Part shown: in pieces, positions 53,506-62,465 of the stretch
Numbering within the stretch: the first letter of the stretch is position 1
How the letters are laid out: each line of letters starts with the position of its first letter
Origin: Clostridiales bacterium
GTDB lineage: Bacteria > Bacillota > Clostridia > TANB77 > CAG-508
Direction of reading: 5' to 3'
DNA: 64,000 nucleotides
Assembly (NCBI GenBank): GCA_019419955.1
Contig: JAHZIB010000004.1
Coordinates: 1 to 64,000 of the forward strand
The notes under the pieces: model-generated
Told to the model about the DNA's origin: nothing
The model's input: the letters and a program-made list of their open reading frames with translations, nothing else
Databases searched by the model: none
Made by a program: the position numbers and the translations under genes

Positions 53506-53712
53506 ATGTTTTTTGTTATTGATAAATCAAAAATATTATCTTATATTGTGGCTTTATGTACTGTAGTGATATTATTTGTTGCAGCAGCTAATTTGCAGAG
53601 TTTGACAGACAATACAATTGCAACATCTACTAATGTATTAAGTGAAAATAATTCTGTAAACTCATCGAATGTAATAAATATAATTAATAAAGAGAGTAAT
53701 GAAATCTTATGA
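53506..53712 (+). CDS. Small membrane-anchored hypothetical protein, 68 aa
   Basis: One hydrophobic helix at about residues 10-28 (ILSYIVALCTVVILFVAAA) and an Asn/Ser-rich tail. ATG 53506 follows GAGAGGGGTTAT. It resembles the N-terminal anchor of a larger envelope protein with the domain missing, but no frameshifted continuation was found. No family is assigned. Confidence 0.55.
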   Translation: MFFVIDKSKILSYIVALCTVVILFVAAANLQSLTDNTIATSTNVLSENNSVNSSNVINIINKESNEIL

Positions 53713-53833
53713 ATAAAATTATAATTATAACTAATAATATAATAAAGTTGGTTTCGTAAATAAGTACATTTTAAGGAAAGTTAAATTTGTTATTCATGAA
53801 ATAAGAAGAATATGAGAAAAATAGGAGAGAAAG

Positions 53834-54310
53834 ATGTTTTTTATTGGAATTATTACAAATCAAAAGAATGAGGCTTATATAAAAAGGGAGTTATTGAAAA
53901 TAGGGATAGAGAAAAGTGTTATTTTTATTAATGAGAGAAATATAGCTAATATTAAGAATGTCAAGTTTGAGACATTAGTTATAGATAATAAAGTGGAGAA
54001 TAAATTAGAATTTAGAAAGATTATAGAAAGTTCAAAATATATTGTATTAAATTCAGATATTACAATGGATTTAGAATTAATGGATAATTTGAATTTAACT
54101 GTAATAACATTTGGATTTAATAATAAAGCGACATTTACAGTATCTAGCATAGAGGAAAACAACATAATAATTTGTTTACAAAGGATTATTTATAATAAGG
54201 ATGAGGAGAAGATTGAACCTCAAGAATATAAGCTTGAAGTGCCCGAAAATGTGGAAAAACATACTGCTATTTTGATTCACATTATAAAGATTTTATACAG
54301 AAATATATAA
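53834..54310 (+). CDS. Hypothetical protein with Mur-ligase-like segment, 158 aa
   Basis: A soluble alpha/beta protein. The middle part (LTVITFGFNNKATFTVSSIE) resembles the region of Mur ligases where a G-F-N...A-T-v pattern follows a Rossmann strand, but the ATP-binding loop is absent. I do not assign a function. RBS AATAGGAGAGAAAG. It lies between murI and the SSB-like gene. Confidence 0.6.
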   Translation: MFFIGIITNQKNEAYIKRELLKIGIEKSVIFINERNIANIKNVKFETLVIDNKVENKLEFRKIIESSKYIVLNSDITMDLELMDNLNLTVITFGFNNKATFTVSSIEENNIIICLQRIIYNKDEEKIEPQEYKLEVPENVEKHTAILIHIIKILYRNI

Positions 54311-54348
54311 GAAAAAACATAAAATTTTCAAAAAAATAACATTTTATG

Positions 54349-54377
54349 TAGACAAAACCAAAAAAACGTAGTATAAT
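54349..54377 (+). promoter_or_regulatory. Promoter of the SSB-like gene
   Basis: TAGACA (54349-54354), 17-nt spacer, TATAAT (54372-54377). Confidence 0.7.
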
Positions 54378-54456
54378 AAGTAATATGAGAAAAAACGTTA
54401 TTAAATTTATACTAGAAAAATATATTTTAAAGAAACAAATGGGGGAGGAAAATCGA

Positions 54457-55149
54457 GTGGATACTTTGTATTTAGACAATAACCACATTACATTAGTGGG
54501 AAAGGTAACAAGTGAAAAAAAATTTAGTCATGAAATATATGGTGAAAAATTCTATATATTTACGCTAAGTGTACCACGTTTAAGTGGGAATTCTGACAAC
54601 ATACCAATTACTATTTCAGAAAGACTTATAACTGAACAGGGATTACCATTGGAAGGTAAAATATCTGTAACAGGTCAATTTAGGTCATACAATAGCTATG
54701 AAGGTGAAAAGAACAGATTGGTTTTAACTGTATTTGCTAAAAATATTGAGTTTTTAGAGGATCAAGAATCAGATATTCCAGTAGGAAAGGATTTCATTAC
54801 AAATGAAGTTGTACTAGATGGGTATATTTGTAGAAAGCCAATATACAGAAAAACACCTTTCGGTAGAGAAATTGCAGACATATTGTTAGCAGTAAACAGG
54901 TCATACAACAAATCAGATTATATTCCATGTATTGCATGGGGAAGAAATGCAAAATTCTGTGATACTGTTGCTGTAGGAACAGAAATTAGAGTAGTTGGTA
55001 GAGTACAATCAAGACGATATGAGAAAAAGCATGAAGATGGAACCATAGAAAATAGGGTTGCATATGAAGTATCAGTAGCTACTTTAGAAGTAATAAATAA
55101 AGAATCAAACGAAAACGAAATACCAGAAGCAGATAAGGAAGCTATATAG
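54457..55149 (+). CDS. Two-OB-fold single-stranded DNA-binding-like protein
   Basis: A 230-aa protein with two tandem OB folds. The first covers about 8-102 (HITLVGKVTSEKKFSHEIYG to AKNIEFLE), the second about 115-215 (NEVVLDGYICRKPIYRKTPF, then ADILLAVNRSYNKSDYIPCIAWG). The second looks like a normal SSB domain with Trp and Tyr stacking residues. The usual acidic SSB tail (DDDIPF) is absent. A paralogue to the replicative SSB is likely elsewhere. GTG 54457 is 8 nt after GGGGGAGG; the frame is open upstream but lacks an RBS. Some clostridia use such proteins, and their exact role is unknown. Confidence 0.8.
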   Translation: MDTLYLDNNHITLVGKVTSEKKFSHEIYGEKFYIFTLSVPRLSGNSDNIPITISERLITEQGLPLEGKISVTGQFRSYNSYEGEKNRLVLTVFAKNIEFLEDQESDIPVGKDFITNEVVLDGYICRKPIYRKTPFGREIADILLAVNRSYNKSDYIPCIAWGRNAKFCDTVAVGTEIRVVGRVQSRRYEKKHEDGTIENRVAYEVSVATLEVINKESNENEIPEADKEAI

Positions 55150-55190
55150 ATTATAATACTTAAACAAAAGATGAAGCATAAAAAATTCCT

Positions 55191-55222
55191 AAAAAAGTTC
55201 AGGTAAAAACCTGAATTTTTTT
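55191..55222 (+). terminator. Terminator after the SSB-like gene
   Basis: TTCAGG and CCTGAA pair around TAAAAA, with an A-run before and seven T after the stem. Confidence 0.85.
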
Positions 55223-55254
55223 GTAGAGAAATAACTGATAAACATTCATAAAGT

Positions 55255-55524
55255 TTATTTTTTTTCTTCAGGGACTATAATATTTTCCCTTTTTTCATTT
55301 CTTGGTTTTTCTACTTCAATATAGTCTGAAACTGGAGATATATTTAAGTCATTTCCACCATTAATGACTTCTATTTTTTTTGGTTTTTCATGTATTTCAG
55401 TTACTTCAGAATTTTCTTCCTCATCCTCTACTTCATTGTCAGGCTCGATTTCAATATCTACTAAATTTTCTAGGTCATCAGATGAAAACGTATAAGAATT
55501 ATCATTTTTATTATATGTGTACAT
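55255..55524 (-). CDS. Small acidic hypothetical protein, 89 aa
   Basis: A very acidic, probably disordered protein (DNEVEDEEENSEVTEIHEKP) without hydrophobic core or membrane segment. A GGAGGTATAATA stretch precedes ATG 55524. No family recognised. It is convergent with the SSB-like gene and shares its terminator region. Confidence 0.55.
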   Translation of the reverse strand: MYTYNKNDNSYTFSSDDLENLVDIEIEPDNEVEDEEENSEVTEIHEKPKKIEVINGGNDLNISPVSDYIEVEKPRNEKRENIIVPEEKK

Positions 55525-55731
55525 TATTATACCTCCAATATATTATTACAATAATTAAATTATAATTGTTACTAATGGGAAAGTCAAGATTTATAGTTTA
55601 CAATATATTAAATTGATGATAAAATAGTAAATAGTTTAAAGATTTGAAAATAGATTTGTATCTTTATAAGGTAATGATATTAGTGAGAAGGAACAAGTTT
55701 TTCACTACTTATAGCTACAATCTCTATCGCC

Positions 55732-55802
55732 CTCAAAATTCTAACGAATTTTGAGATGGTGGGAATTTAACCTCTAACATTTTCATGAATTTAATAGAGG
55801 TT
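55732..55802 (+). promoter_or_regulatory. Two hairpins in the scpB leader
   Basis: CTCAAAATTC (55732-55741) pairs perfectly with GAATTTTGAG (55746-55755); AACCTCTA (55769-55776) pairs with TAGAGGTT (55795-55802). Neither is followed by a T-run. The 330-nt gap between 55525 and 55852 has no gene. Confidence 0.5.
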
Positions 55803-55852
55803 ATTAAATAAAATCTTTGTTAGAACATAAATTCGCTTGAATGGAGGTTAAA

Positions 55853-56518
55853 ATGAACGAAGAGAAAGCAGAAGGAATAATCGAAGCAATTTTGTTTGCA
55901 GCAGGTAGGGAGGTTAAAATAAAAGAACTCATGTCGACTCTAGAGGTCAGCTCAGATGAGATTATAAGTACAGTTGCAAGAATTAGTGAAAAATATGAAA
56001 AAGATGATAGGGGACTTGAAATAATTAAGGTGGAAGACGCATATCAATTATGTACAAAAAAGAAATATTATGAATACATTTATCCAGTGTTTGATAAGAG
56101 AAGTAAACCTAATTTGTCTAATGCTGCTTTGGAGACTTTGGCTATAATTGCATATAATCCTTGCATTACTAGAGCTGAGATAGAGACGATAAGGGGGGTT
56201 AACTCTGATGGAACAATTTATAAATTGTTGGATTATGCTCTAATTGAAGATGCAGGAAAGTTAGATGCACCTGGAAGACCTACTACATATAAGACTAGCA
56301 AGGAGTTTTTGAGAATGTTTGGCATCTCAAGCTTAAAAGATTTGCCAGCACTTCCAAGATATAAATTAGATGAGAATAGGCAAATTGTTATAGATGAGAT
56401 TGTAGAGGACACAATTGCGGAAACTCCATGCCCCGAAAGGGAAGAAAGTGTGGAAAGTTTAGAAAAAAAGCAGGCTGAAAGTGTAATTATTAAAGAGAAT
56501 GTAGAAAACGAAAAATAA
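55853..56518 (+). CDS. scpB: Segregation and condensation protein B
   Basis: ScpB joins ScpA and SMC in the chromosome-condensing complex. The 221-aa protein begins IIEAILFAAGREVKIKEL, with two winged-helix domains (YQLCTKKKYYEYI; LSNAALETLAIIAYNPCITRAEIE, GVNSDGTIYKLLDYALIED) and GRPTTYKTSKEFL near the end, plus a Glu-rich tail. ATG 55853, 5 nt after GGAGG. scpA is not adjacent, which is unusual for Firmicutes. Confidence 0.93.
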   Translation: MNEEKAEGIIEAILFAAGREVKIKELMSTLEVSSDEIISTVARISEKYEKDDRGLEIIKVEDAYQLCTKKKYYEYIYPVFDKRSKPNLSNAALETLAIIAYNPCITRAEIETIRGVNSDGTIYKLLDYALIEDAGKLDAPGRPTTYKTSKEFLRMFGISSLKDLPALPRYKLDENRQIVIDEIVEDTIAETPCPEREESVESLEKKQAESVIIKENVENEK

Positions 56519-56604
56519 TGTTAGGATAATAAAAGTCAAGTTCGTTAAAACGGGAGAAGTAATTTATTTTTAGATGAATAAAACATGAAAGGAATGAATA
56601 TATT

Positions 56605-57906
56605 ATGAAGTTATCAAATTTAGGAATAGGTACAATGAGAATAAATAAATTAGATGAAATGTACCCAGCACAAGATGTTTTAATGCAGTCTGGGCAATTA
56701 GTTCAGTATGGAACAGGTATAATGGGGTATGGTACAGTTCCATTGTTAGTAAAGAGAAATGTCGAGGAAGTTATAAGAGAGTGTTTAAATGATGCAGGTT
56801 TAGCAGAAGTACAACTTCCAACAATTCAACCTAAAGAAATTTGGGTAAAATCTGAGAGATGGGATAAATATATAGATGAAGGTGTTATGCTTGTTGTAGA
56901 ATCAGACAAGGGAACTTTCTGTTTAGCGCCTACAGCTGAGGAGGCGGTTTTAGAGTTTGCAAGGGAAAAGCTTAAATCATATAAGCATATGCCAACCATT
57001 TTCTATCAGATAGGAGAAAAGTACAGAAATGAGATTAGAAATAGGGGATATTTACTTAGAGGAAAGTCATTCTTAATGATGGATGCATACAGCTTTGATA
57101 CAGAACCAGAAGGTTTGAAGAAATCATATGATATAGTAAGAGGTGCATACCTTGAAATGGCTAAAAGGCTTGGGTTAGAGATATTACCTGTTGTTGCAGA
57201 TAATGGCTCAATGGGTGGAAAAAAGAGCGAAGAAATGATGGTTATTTCTCCAATTGGAGAAGATACAATATTGTATGATGCTAAAACTAAAGTGGCTCTG
57301 AATACAGAAGTACTTGAAAAAGAAAATTATGAAGAATATTTAAAAGAAGAATATGGAATAGAAGATATATCGGAGTTTGAGGAGAAAAAGGCAATTGAGC
57401 TTGGACATATATTCCAATTAGGAACAAGATATTCTGATACAATGAATGCTAAATTTATTGACAAGGACGGAAAAGAAAAACCATATTACATGGGTTGTTA
57501 TGGAATAGGTGTTAGCAGAATGGTTGCTACAATTTATGAGATGTCATTAATAAGAAATGAGAAAGGCGAGATTGAAGGGATTTCGTTGCCATACAACATA
57601 GCTCCATTTAAAGTGCAAATAATAGCTAAGATGGATGATGCGGAAAAAGTCGAGGAAGCTAATAAATTATATCAAGAATTGAAAAAAATAGGTATAGAGG
57701 CAATTTTAGATGACAGAGATAATATAAACTTTGGTGCTAGAATAAAGGATGCAAAGGTTTTAGGAACACCATATATTGCTATTTTCGGAGGGAAAGTTGA
57801 AAAAGGAAGTGTTGAATTAGAAGAAACTAAAACTGGAAAAAGTGAAGTGATTAAAATAGAGGAGCTTATAAAAAGAGCAGGTTCAGAGAGAGGTTTGTTT
57901 TCATAA
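56605..57906 (+). CDS. proS: Prolyl-tRNA synthetase, short form without editing insertion
   Basis: A 433-aa class II synthetase. Motif 1 (GTGIMGYGTVPLLVKRNVEE), motif 2 (YRNEIRNRGYLLRGKSFLMMD), motif 3 (GCYGIGVSRMVATIYE) and the anticodon-binding domain (about 330-425, FGARIKDAKVLGTPY) are all present. Standard bacterial ProRS is about 565 aa, with a ~180-residue editing (INS) domain between motifs 2 and 3. Here that insert is absent and only a short linker remains (about 212-260). ATG 56605 after AAAGGAATGAATATT. Cells with such enzymes usually have a free-standing editing protein of the YbaK/ProX family; none is in this window. Confidence 0.92.
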   Translation: MKLSNLGIGTMRINKLDEMYPAQDVLMQSGQLVQYGTGIMGYGTVPLLVKRNVEEVIRECLNDAGLAEVQLPTIQPKEIWVKSERWDKYIDEGVMLVVESDKGTFCLAPTAEEAVLEFAREKLKSYKHMPTIFYQIGEKYRNEIRNRGYLLRGKSFLMMDAYSFDTEPEGLKKSYDIVRGAYLEMAKRLGLEILPVVADNGSMGGKKSEEMMVISPIGEDTILYDAKTKVALNTEVLEKENYEEYLKEEYGIEDISEFEEKKAIELGHIFQLGTRYSDTMNAKFIDKDGKEKPYYMGCYGIGVSRMVATIYEMSLIRNEKGEIEGISLPYNIAPFKVQIIAKMDDAEKVEEANKLYQELKKIGIEAILDDRDNINFGARIKDAKVLGTPYIAIFGGKVEKGSVELEETKTGKSEVIKIEELIKRAGSERGLFS

Positions 57907-57950
57907 ACTTATGATACTGTATTAAAAAGTGAAATAATAGAGAGGATAAG

Positions 57951-57979
57951 AAAAGACCAAAAGTTAATCTTGGTCTTTT
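57951..57979. terminator. Bidirectional terminator overlapping a stop codon
   Basis: AAAAGACCAA and TTGGTCTTTT pair; the loop contains the stop codon of the convergent DUF4364 gene. Confidence 0.85.
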
Positions 57980-58722
57980 TCCAACATATCAAATAAGTTT
58001 AAATTGCCTTCGATAATATAAGAGCTATTAGAAGTAGACTGTTTATCAAAATTTTTTTCATTTTCTTCAACAGATTCTTGTTCAATATGTTTTCTATTTA
58101 TTACATCATATTTATAAACATCTAAAGGGGAACCCAAAAATTCTGAAGAATTTTTTTGCTTGCTATTATCAGCAGACTCATCCTCTGGAAATACCTGAGT
58201 AAGGATTTCTAACAAACTTGGATACATTGTACCAGCGTGCTTTTTCCAATTTTCTACAATATGTTTTGCTTGTTCACGAGAGCCTGCAAAAGTTTTTACT
58301 TCAAATAAGCATTCATTATTTTCCATTATTTTACATGTTACATTATAATAATTTTCATTAACTGGTGTATATTCTGCTATTATAGAATTTTCTTCATCGA
58401 CATTTTCTAATGCATATTTTAAGTTTGTGTCTACTTGAAGTTTTATAATACCTGGTAAAATGTCTTCTGTTAATTCTAGTGTTCGAATACCTTTTTCAGT
58501 AATAATATACATACTGTTTCCTTCAGTAGAATAATTTATTACAAATTCGCTTTTCACTAAGTCTAGCAAGAATTGCTGATAGTAAAAATAATTCATATCC
58601 AAGACTGAGAGTACTATTTTGTACAATGCAGTATTAGTTATTGCTTTATTTAAACTACGTAATATATATAAAATGAGAACCTTGCTTTCTGCTAATGTTT
58701 CATCATTAGATGTTAGTTTCAA
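57964..58722 (-). CDS. DUF4364-family winged-helix protein
   Basis: A 252-aa protein. The N-terminal winged helix (about 8-75: ESKVLILYILRSLNKAITNT, then NYFYYQQFLLDLVKSEFV) and the following helix (TLELTEDILPGIIKLQVD) match the DUF4364 family of clostridial putative regulators, which are normally about 170 aa. Here some 80 additional residues form an Asp/Ser/Lys-rich, probably disordered tail. TTG 58722 is 5 nt after GAGGTGA; a GTG three codons upstream overlaps that site. Confidence 0.8.
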   Translation of the reverse strand: MKLTSNDETLAESKVLILYILRSLNKAITNTALYKIVLSVLDMNYFYYQQFLLDLVKSEFVINYSTEGNSMYIITEKGIRTLELTEDILPGIIKLQVDTNLKYALENVDEENSIIAEYTPVNENYYNVTCKIMENNECLFEVKTFAGSREQAKHIVENWKKHAGTMYPSLLEILTQVFPEDESADNSKQKNSSEFLGSPLDVYKYDVINRKHIEQESVEENEKNFDKQSTSNSSYIIEGNLNLFDMLEKDQD

Positions 58723-58829
58723 GAATATCACCTCATAAAAATTAAAATAACTAAAAATATTATATCATAATTATATAAAAAATACTATCCTTTTTAATTT
58801 ATTAATGTTATAATTATTGAAGGATAATG

Positions 58830-58945
58830 TTTTTTAAAATATACTTATCCTGCAATAGGAGTTCCATTAAAAATTTTCACAAATTGATGATTACAAAGCT
58901 GTGAGAATTTTTAATTAGAATCAAAAAATATTGCATAATATATAA
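58830..58945 (+). repeat. Dispersed hairpin repeat, copy D
   Basis: The core ATCCTGCAATAGGAGTTCC, then AAAAATTTTCACAA, and TGTGAGAATTTTTAATTAGA are recognisable around GATGATTACAAAGC. The right end is degraded. It lies between DUF4364 and the J-domain gene, which are divergent. Confidence 0.75.
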
Positions 58946-59011
58946 ATGAAAGATAAAGTGAAAGAATCCATAAAAACGAATTATAAAAAAATAAATATAG
59001 GGAGAATATAG

Positions 59012-59716
59012 ATGAAAACAGGTACATTTTATGAGGTGCTGGAAGTTAGTGAAAATGCTTCAGAAGAGATAATAGAAAAAGCATATAAAGTTTTAGCAAA
59101 AAAATATCACCCTGATTTACAAAAAGATTCTCAAAAGAAAAATGCTGAGGAAAAGATGAAAATAATTAATGAGGCATATGAGGTTTTAGGAGATTCTGAA
59201 AAAAGGAAGGCATATGATGCTAGATTGGCACAAGAGAGGGAACAGGAAAAACTGAAACAAGAGCAAAATACTCAATTTTATAATTTTCAACGAGCACCAA
59301 CTACCAATTCTTATGGCGAAAACACAAATACAAAGACTAATGATGACTTAGAATATGAGAAGAGAAGGCAAGAATATGAAAAAAAATTACAAAGAAAAGA
59401 TTATAGGCAAAGAAAAAAGATGCAAGAGAACTTAAACAAAGATTATGAAAATGCATATTATAATTATTTGAGGAACTTAGGGTATAATGTAAAGCGTAGT
59501 TGGACAAAAGAGAATTTCAGGGACTTGGTAATAGTATTAATTATTATGGCAGGAATAATTGCAATTTTGTGGTTTTTTCCACCAAGCCATGATTGGATGG
59601 TAAATTTTTATGAGAATAATCCAATTATTAAAACAGTAGTGAACATAGTGGGATCTATTATAGTAGGAATTTTTAGTGGAATTTGGAATTTTATAACTGG
59701 ACTATTTGGAAGATAG
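59012..59716 (+). CDS. Membrane-anchored J-domain protein
   Basis: A 234-aa protein. The J domain at residues 4-67 has the HPD motif ([10 protein letters not shown]) and the family helices ([40 protein letters not shown]), so it should stimulate an Hsp70 (DnaK). A long charged Lys/Glu/Gln coiled region (70-150) follows, then one or two membrane helices near the C-terminus ([35 protein letters not shown]). It lacks the Gly/Phe and zinc regions of DnaJ. ATG 59012 after TAGGGAGAATATAG. Confidence 0.85.
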   Translation: MKTGTFYEVLEVSENASEEIIEKAYKVLAKKYHPDLQKDSQKKNAEEKMKIINEAYEVLGDSEKRKAYDARLAQEREQEKLKQEQNTQFYNFQRAPTTNSYGENTNTKTNDDLEYEKRRQEYEKKLQRKDYRQRKKMQENLNKDYENAYYNYLRNLGYNVKRSWTKENFRDLVIVLIIMAGIIAILWFFPPSHDWMVNFYENNPIIKTVVNIVGSIIVGIFSGIWNFITGLFGR

Positions 59717-59820
59717 TAATATAATAGATATATTTTTATAAATATATCTATTTTCTGTATAAATTATGAAAAATAGTGATATAATCTAATTATAAAATTA
59801 TAAATAAGGAGGAATTTGTT

Positions 59821-60909
59821 ATGGATAGGAAAGTGAGAGTTGTACAGTACGGTACTGGTAAAATGTCAGTTTATACGATGCGTTATGTTTTCGAAAAAGG
59901 AGGAGAAATTGTAGGTGCTATTGATGCAAATCCAGCTGTTATAGGAAAAGACATTGGAGAGATAATGGGAGGAGAGAAGAGAGGGGTTAATGTAACTGAT
60001 GCCAATAATGCAGAAACCTTGCTTAAAGACTCAAAACCAGATATAGTTATAGTTACTACAATGAGCTTGCTTGAGGACATAAAAGAGGCGTTTATGCTTT
60101 GTGCAAAATTGGGTATTAATGCAATATCAACATGTGAAGAGGCTTTTTTTCCATTCAATTCAAATCCAAAAGTTACAAACGAAATAGATAAATTAGCAAA
60201 AGAAAATGGATGTACTATCACTGGAAGCGGATATCAGGATGTATATTGGGGAGGATTAATTAGTGCTATAGCTGGCTCTACACAAAAAATAACTAAAATA
60301 AAGGGAAGTTCATCATATAATGTTGAGGATTATGGAATAGCTTTAGCGGAAGCACATGGTGCAGGCTTAAGTTTAGATGAGTTTGATAAAAAAATTGCTT
60401 CAGTAGATAGAATGAGCGATGAGGAAAGACAAGAGATTATAAATTCAGGAAATTATACACCATCATATATGTGGAACGTAAATGGTTGGTTGTGCTCAAA
60501 ATTAGGTTTAACACCGATAAGTCAAACACAAAAATGTGTGCCACAAACTTATAAAGAAGATATTGATTCATCTACATTAGGAATGACTGTTAGGGCTGGC
60601 ACAGCAACAGGAATGAGTGCAGTGGTTACCACAAAGACAAAAGAGGGAATTACAATTGAAACACAATGTATAGGAAAAGTTTACTCAAAAGAAGACTATG
60701 ATAAAAATGAATGGACTATTGAAGGTGAGCCCAATACAACAATTGTTGTATCAAGGCCAGCAACAGTAGAGTTGACTTGTGCTACTGTTGTGAATAGGAT
60801 ACCTGATGTTATTAATAGTAAGCCTGGATATGTTTCTACAGATAAATTAGACGAACTTAAATATTTGGTAAAACCAATGAATGAATATGTTAAGTCACTT
60901 GCGAAATAG
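59821..60909 (+). CDS. 2,4-diaminopentanoate dehydrogenase-like oxidoreductase
   Basis: A 362-aa NAD(P)-dependent enzyme. The N-terminal Rossmann fold begins VRVVQYGTGKMSVYTMRYV with the dinucleotide loop, then AIDANPAVIGKDIGEI and SKPDIVIVTT. The C-terminal domain has GSGYQDVYWGGL and EAHGAGLS, as in the dihydrodipicolinate-reductase-related family that includes Ord, which makes 2-amino-4-oxopentanoate in oxidative ornithine fermentation. No oraS/oraE or ortA/ortB genes are adjacent, so the substrate is not certain. RBS AAGGAGGAATTTGTT. Its last codons and TAG lie in the small repeat 60897-61005. Confidence 0.7.
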   Translation: MDRKVRVVQYGTGKMSVYTMRYVFEKGGEIVGAIDANPAVIGKDIGEIMGGEKRGVNVTDANNAETLLKDSKPDIVIVTTMSLLEDIKEAFMLCAKLGINAISTCEEAFFPFNSNPKVTNEIDKLAKENGCTITGSGYQDVYWGGLISAIAGSTQKITKIKGSSSYNVEDYGIALAEAHGAGLSLDEFDKKIASVDRMSDEERQEIINSGNYTPSYMWNVNGWLCSKLGLTPISQTQKCVPQTYKEDIDSSTLGMTVRAGTATGMSAVVTTKTKEGITIETQCIGKVYSKEDYDKNEWTIEGEPNTTIVVSRPATVELTCATVVNRIPDVINSKPGYVSTDKLDELKYLVKPMNEYVKSLAK

Positions 60910-61005
60910 GTACACTTCTAAATTCGCAAAAATGTGCGAGTCAGGGGCACTTCTAAATTCGTAAAAACTTGCGAATTAGGGAGTGTCCCTAACTCGCAAG
61001 TTTGA
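60897..61005. repeat. GGGACAC-type repeat, three diverged units
   Basis: Three units of about 35 nt: TTGCGAAATAGGTACACTTC, TGCGAGTCAGGGGCACTTC and TTGCGAATTAGGGAGTGTCC. The last folds back on itself: ACTTGCGAATTAGGGA pairs with TCCCTAACTCGCAAGT, 14-15 bp. Related to 11882-11936. The element ends 3 nt before the stop of the convergent permease gene and may act as the terminator for both sides. Confidence 0.7.
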
Positions 61006-61007
61006 AA

Positions 61008-62465
61008 TTATATATTTTTAATGTCTCTTTTCTTAAACACTACAGTGCTTATGGCAAGCATTATAAATAAGTAAGCCAAGCATATTACTAACGAGAAAGT
61101 AGCTGTTAGTCCTTCAAACATAGGCGCTCCTCCAAATAGGTATTGTGTGAAATCCCAGTTTGGTGTAACAAAATATATTATCCATTTCAAGTCATATAAT
61201 AATGCAAATTGGTTTATCAGACTTGAAGCAATATAGCCTAAAAATGGTACTGCAACTGCCAGTGCAGTGTTTGTAAATATTGTACTACATGCAAATGCTA
61301 GTGTTGTTAATAATAAGTATATTGGTAATTTACAAAATCCTATTAATGAAACATATGATGCTATATTCATTGTCTGAATACTGTGTGTTTCAAAGTTATA
61401 TATAATTGCAGGTGTGGATAAGCTGTCAAATCCATGTATGAATCCACCAATTATTAATTGAGATAATGCTAAGAATATTATTGCTAATATTAAAATAAGT
61501 ATGCATACTATAAATTTTGATATTAATATTTTTGTTCTATTGTATGGTTTTACGAGCAATAGTTTTATGGTACCTCTACTAAATTCTTCACTTACTATTG
61601 AAGATGCTATAACAATTGCTATTATTAAAATAAATAGTTCATAATTATTAAATAAGTTAAGCAAAATATTTCTATTATCATTTTCTATAGATATATTATT
61701 TTCAATGTAATATTTATTTAAAGCTGCCTGTTCTAAAGAGCTTTCATAATATTGTATTTCTTCATCAGAGAGTTTGCTTATATCTGTGTTTGCATATTCA
61801 TTTACTGAAGTTTGGTAACTTTGGTAATTTTCTAAAGAACTGTTGAGTGCACTAGGTGCGTAGCTAATATTTTTTTCTAGTCTCCATTCATTTATCTGTT
61901 TTTCTAGTTGCAAATTCTGAATAGTTCTATTAATTGAAGCTAGAGCCTCAGGATTATCAGTGGAGTCTCGTAATTGATATTGGCTTTTCAAAGAATTATT
62001 TATATCTTCTAAGTCATTGGTAACAAAATATTTCCAATCATCAGCCTTCATCCTTTTCAAGCCTTCATTATATTTTTCTGTTGCTTCATTATATGCCTCT
62101 TCAGTTACCTCGTTTGTGTATTCGTGTTCAATCATAACGTCTATATAACTAATAAGTTTAGTGTTTATTACATATGCTTGCCAACTATTGTTGCCATATT
62201 CCTTAGTAAGTTTCATTGCTTCAAGCTGACGTTCATATTCGAGGTATTGTGGATAATCAGTAGGATTGTTAGGGTCTAAGCTAGCCAGAGCGTCTTCATA
62301 ATAAGGAATATCTCCTTCATAATAATAATACCTTACATGGTCATTATCAGTATATTTTATAATAAAGTTTGAAAGTAAAACATATCCAAGTGTAATTATT
62401 AAAAGTATATAAATTGTTTTTTTCTTAAAAACCTTTGTTAATTCATTTTTTATTAAATTAATCAA
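61008..62465 (-). CDS. ABC-2 type permease
   Basis: A 485-aa membrane protein. The first helix at about 18-36 (IYILLIITLGYVLLSNF) is followed by an external domain of about 220 residues rich in Tyr, Asn and Glu (YYYYEGDIPYYEDALASLDP onward), then five helices (LFILIIAIVIASSIVSEEFS and following). This is the pattern of ABC-2 permeases of antibiotic or peptide exporters. TTG 62465 overlaps the end of the ATPase gene by 8 nt, so the two are translationally coupled. Confidence 0.85.
   Translation of the reverse strand: MINLIKNELTKVFKKKTIYILLIITLGYVLLSNFIIKYTDNDHVRYYYYEGDIPYYEDALASLDPNNPTDYPQYLEYERQLEAMKLTKEYGNNSWQAYVINTKLISYIDVMIEHEYTNEVTEEAYNEATEKYNEGLKRMKADDWKYFVTNDLEDINNSLKSQYQLRDSTDNPEALASINRTIQNLQLEKQINEWRLEKNISYAPSALNSSLENYQSYQTSVNEYANTDISKLSDEEIQYYESSLEQAALNKYYIENNISIENDNRNILLNLFNNYELFILIIAIVIASSIVSEEFSRGTIKLLLVKPYNRTKILISKFIVCILILILAIIFLALSQLIIGGFIHGFDSLSTPAIIYNFETHSIQTMNIASYVSLIGFCKLPIYLLLTTLAFACSTIFTNTALAVAVPFLGYIASSLINQFALLYDLKWIIYFVTPNWDFTQYLFGGAPMFEGLTATFSLVICLAYLFIMLAISTVVFKKRDIKNI

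Noticed and set aside
53506..54310. A frameshifted single gene joining 53506-53712 and 53834-54310
   Set aside because: Each has its own RBS, and the gap contains stops in all frames with no similarity linking them.
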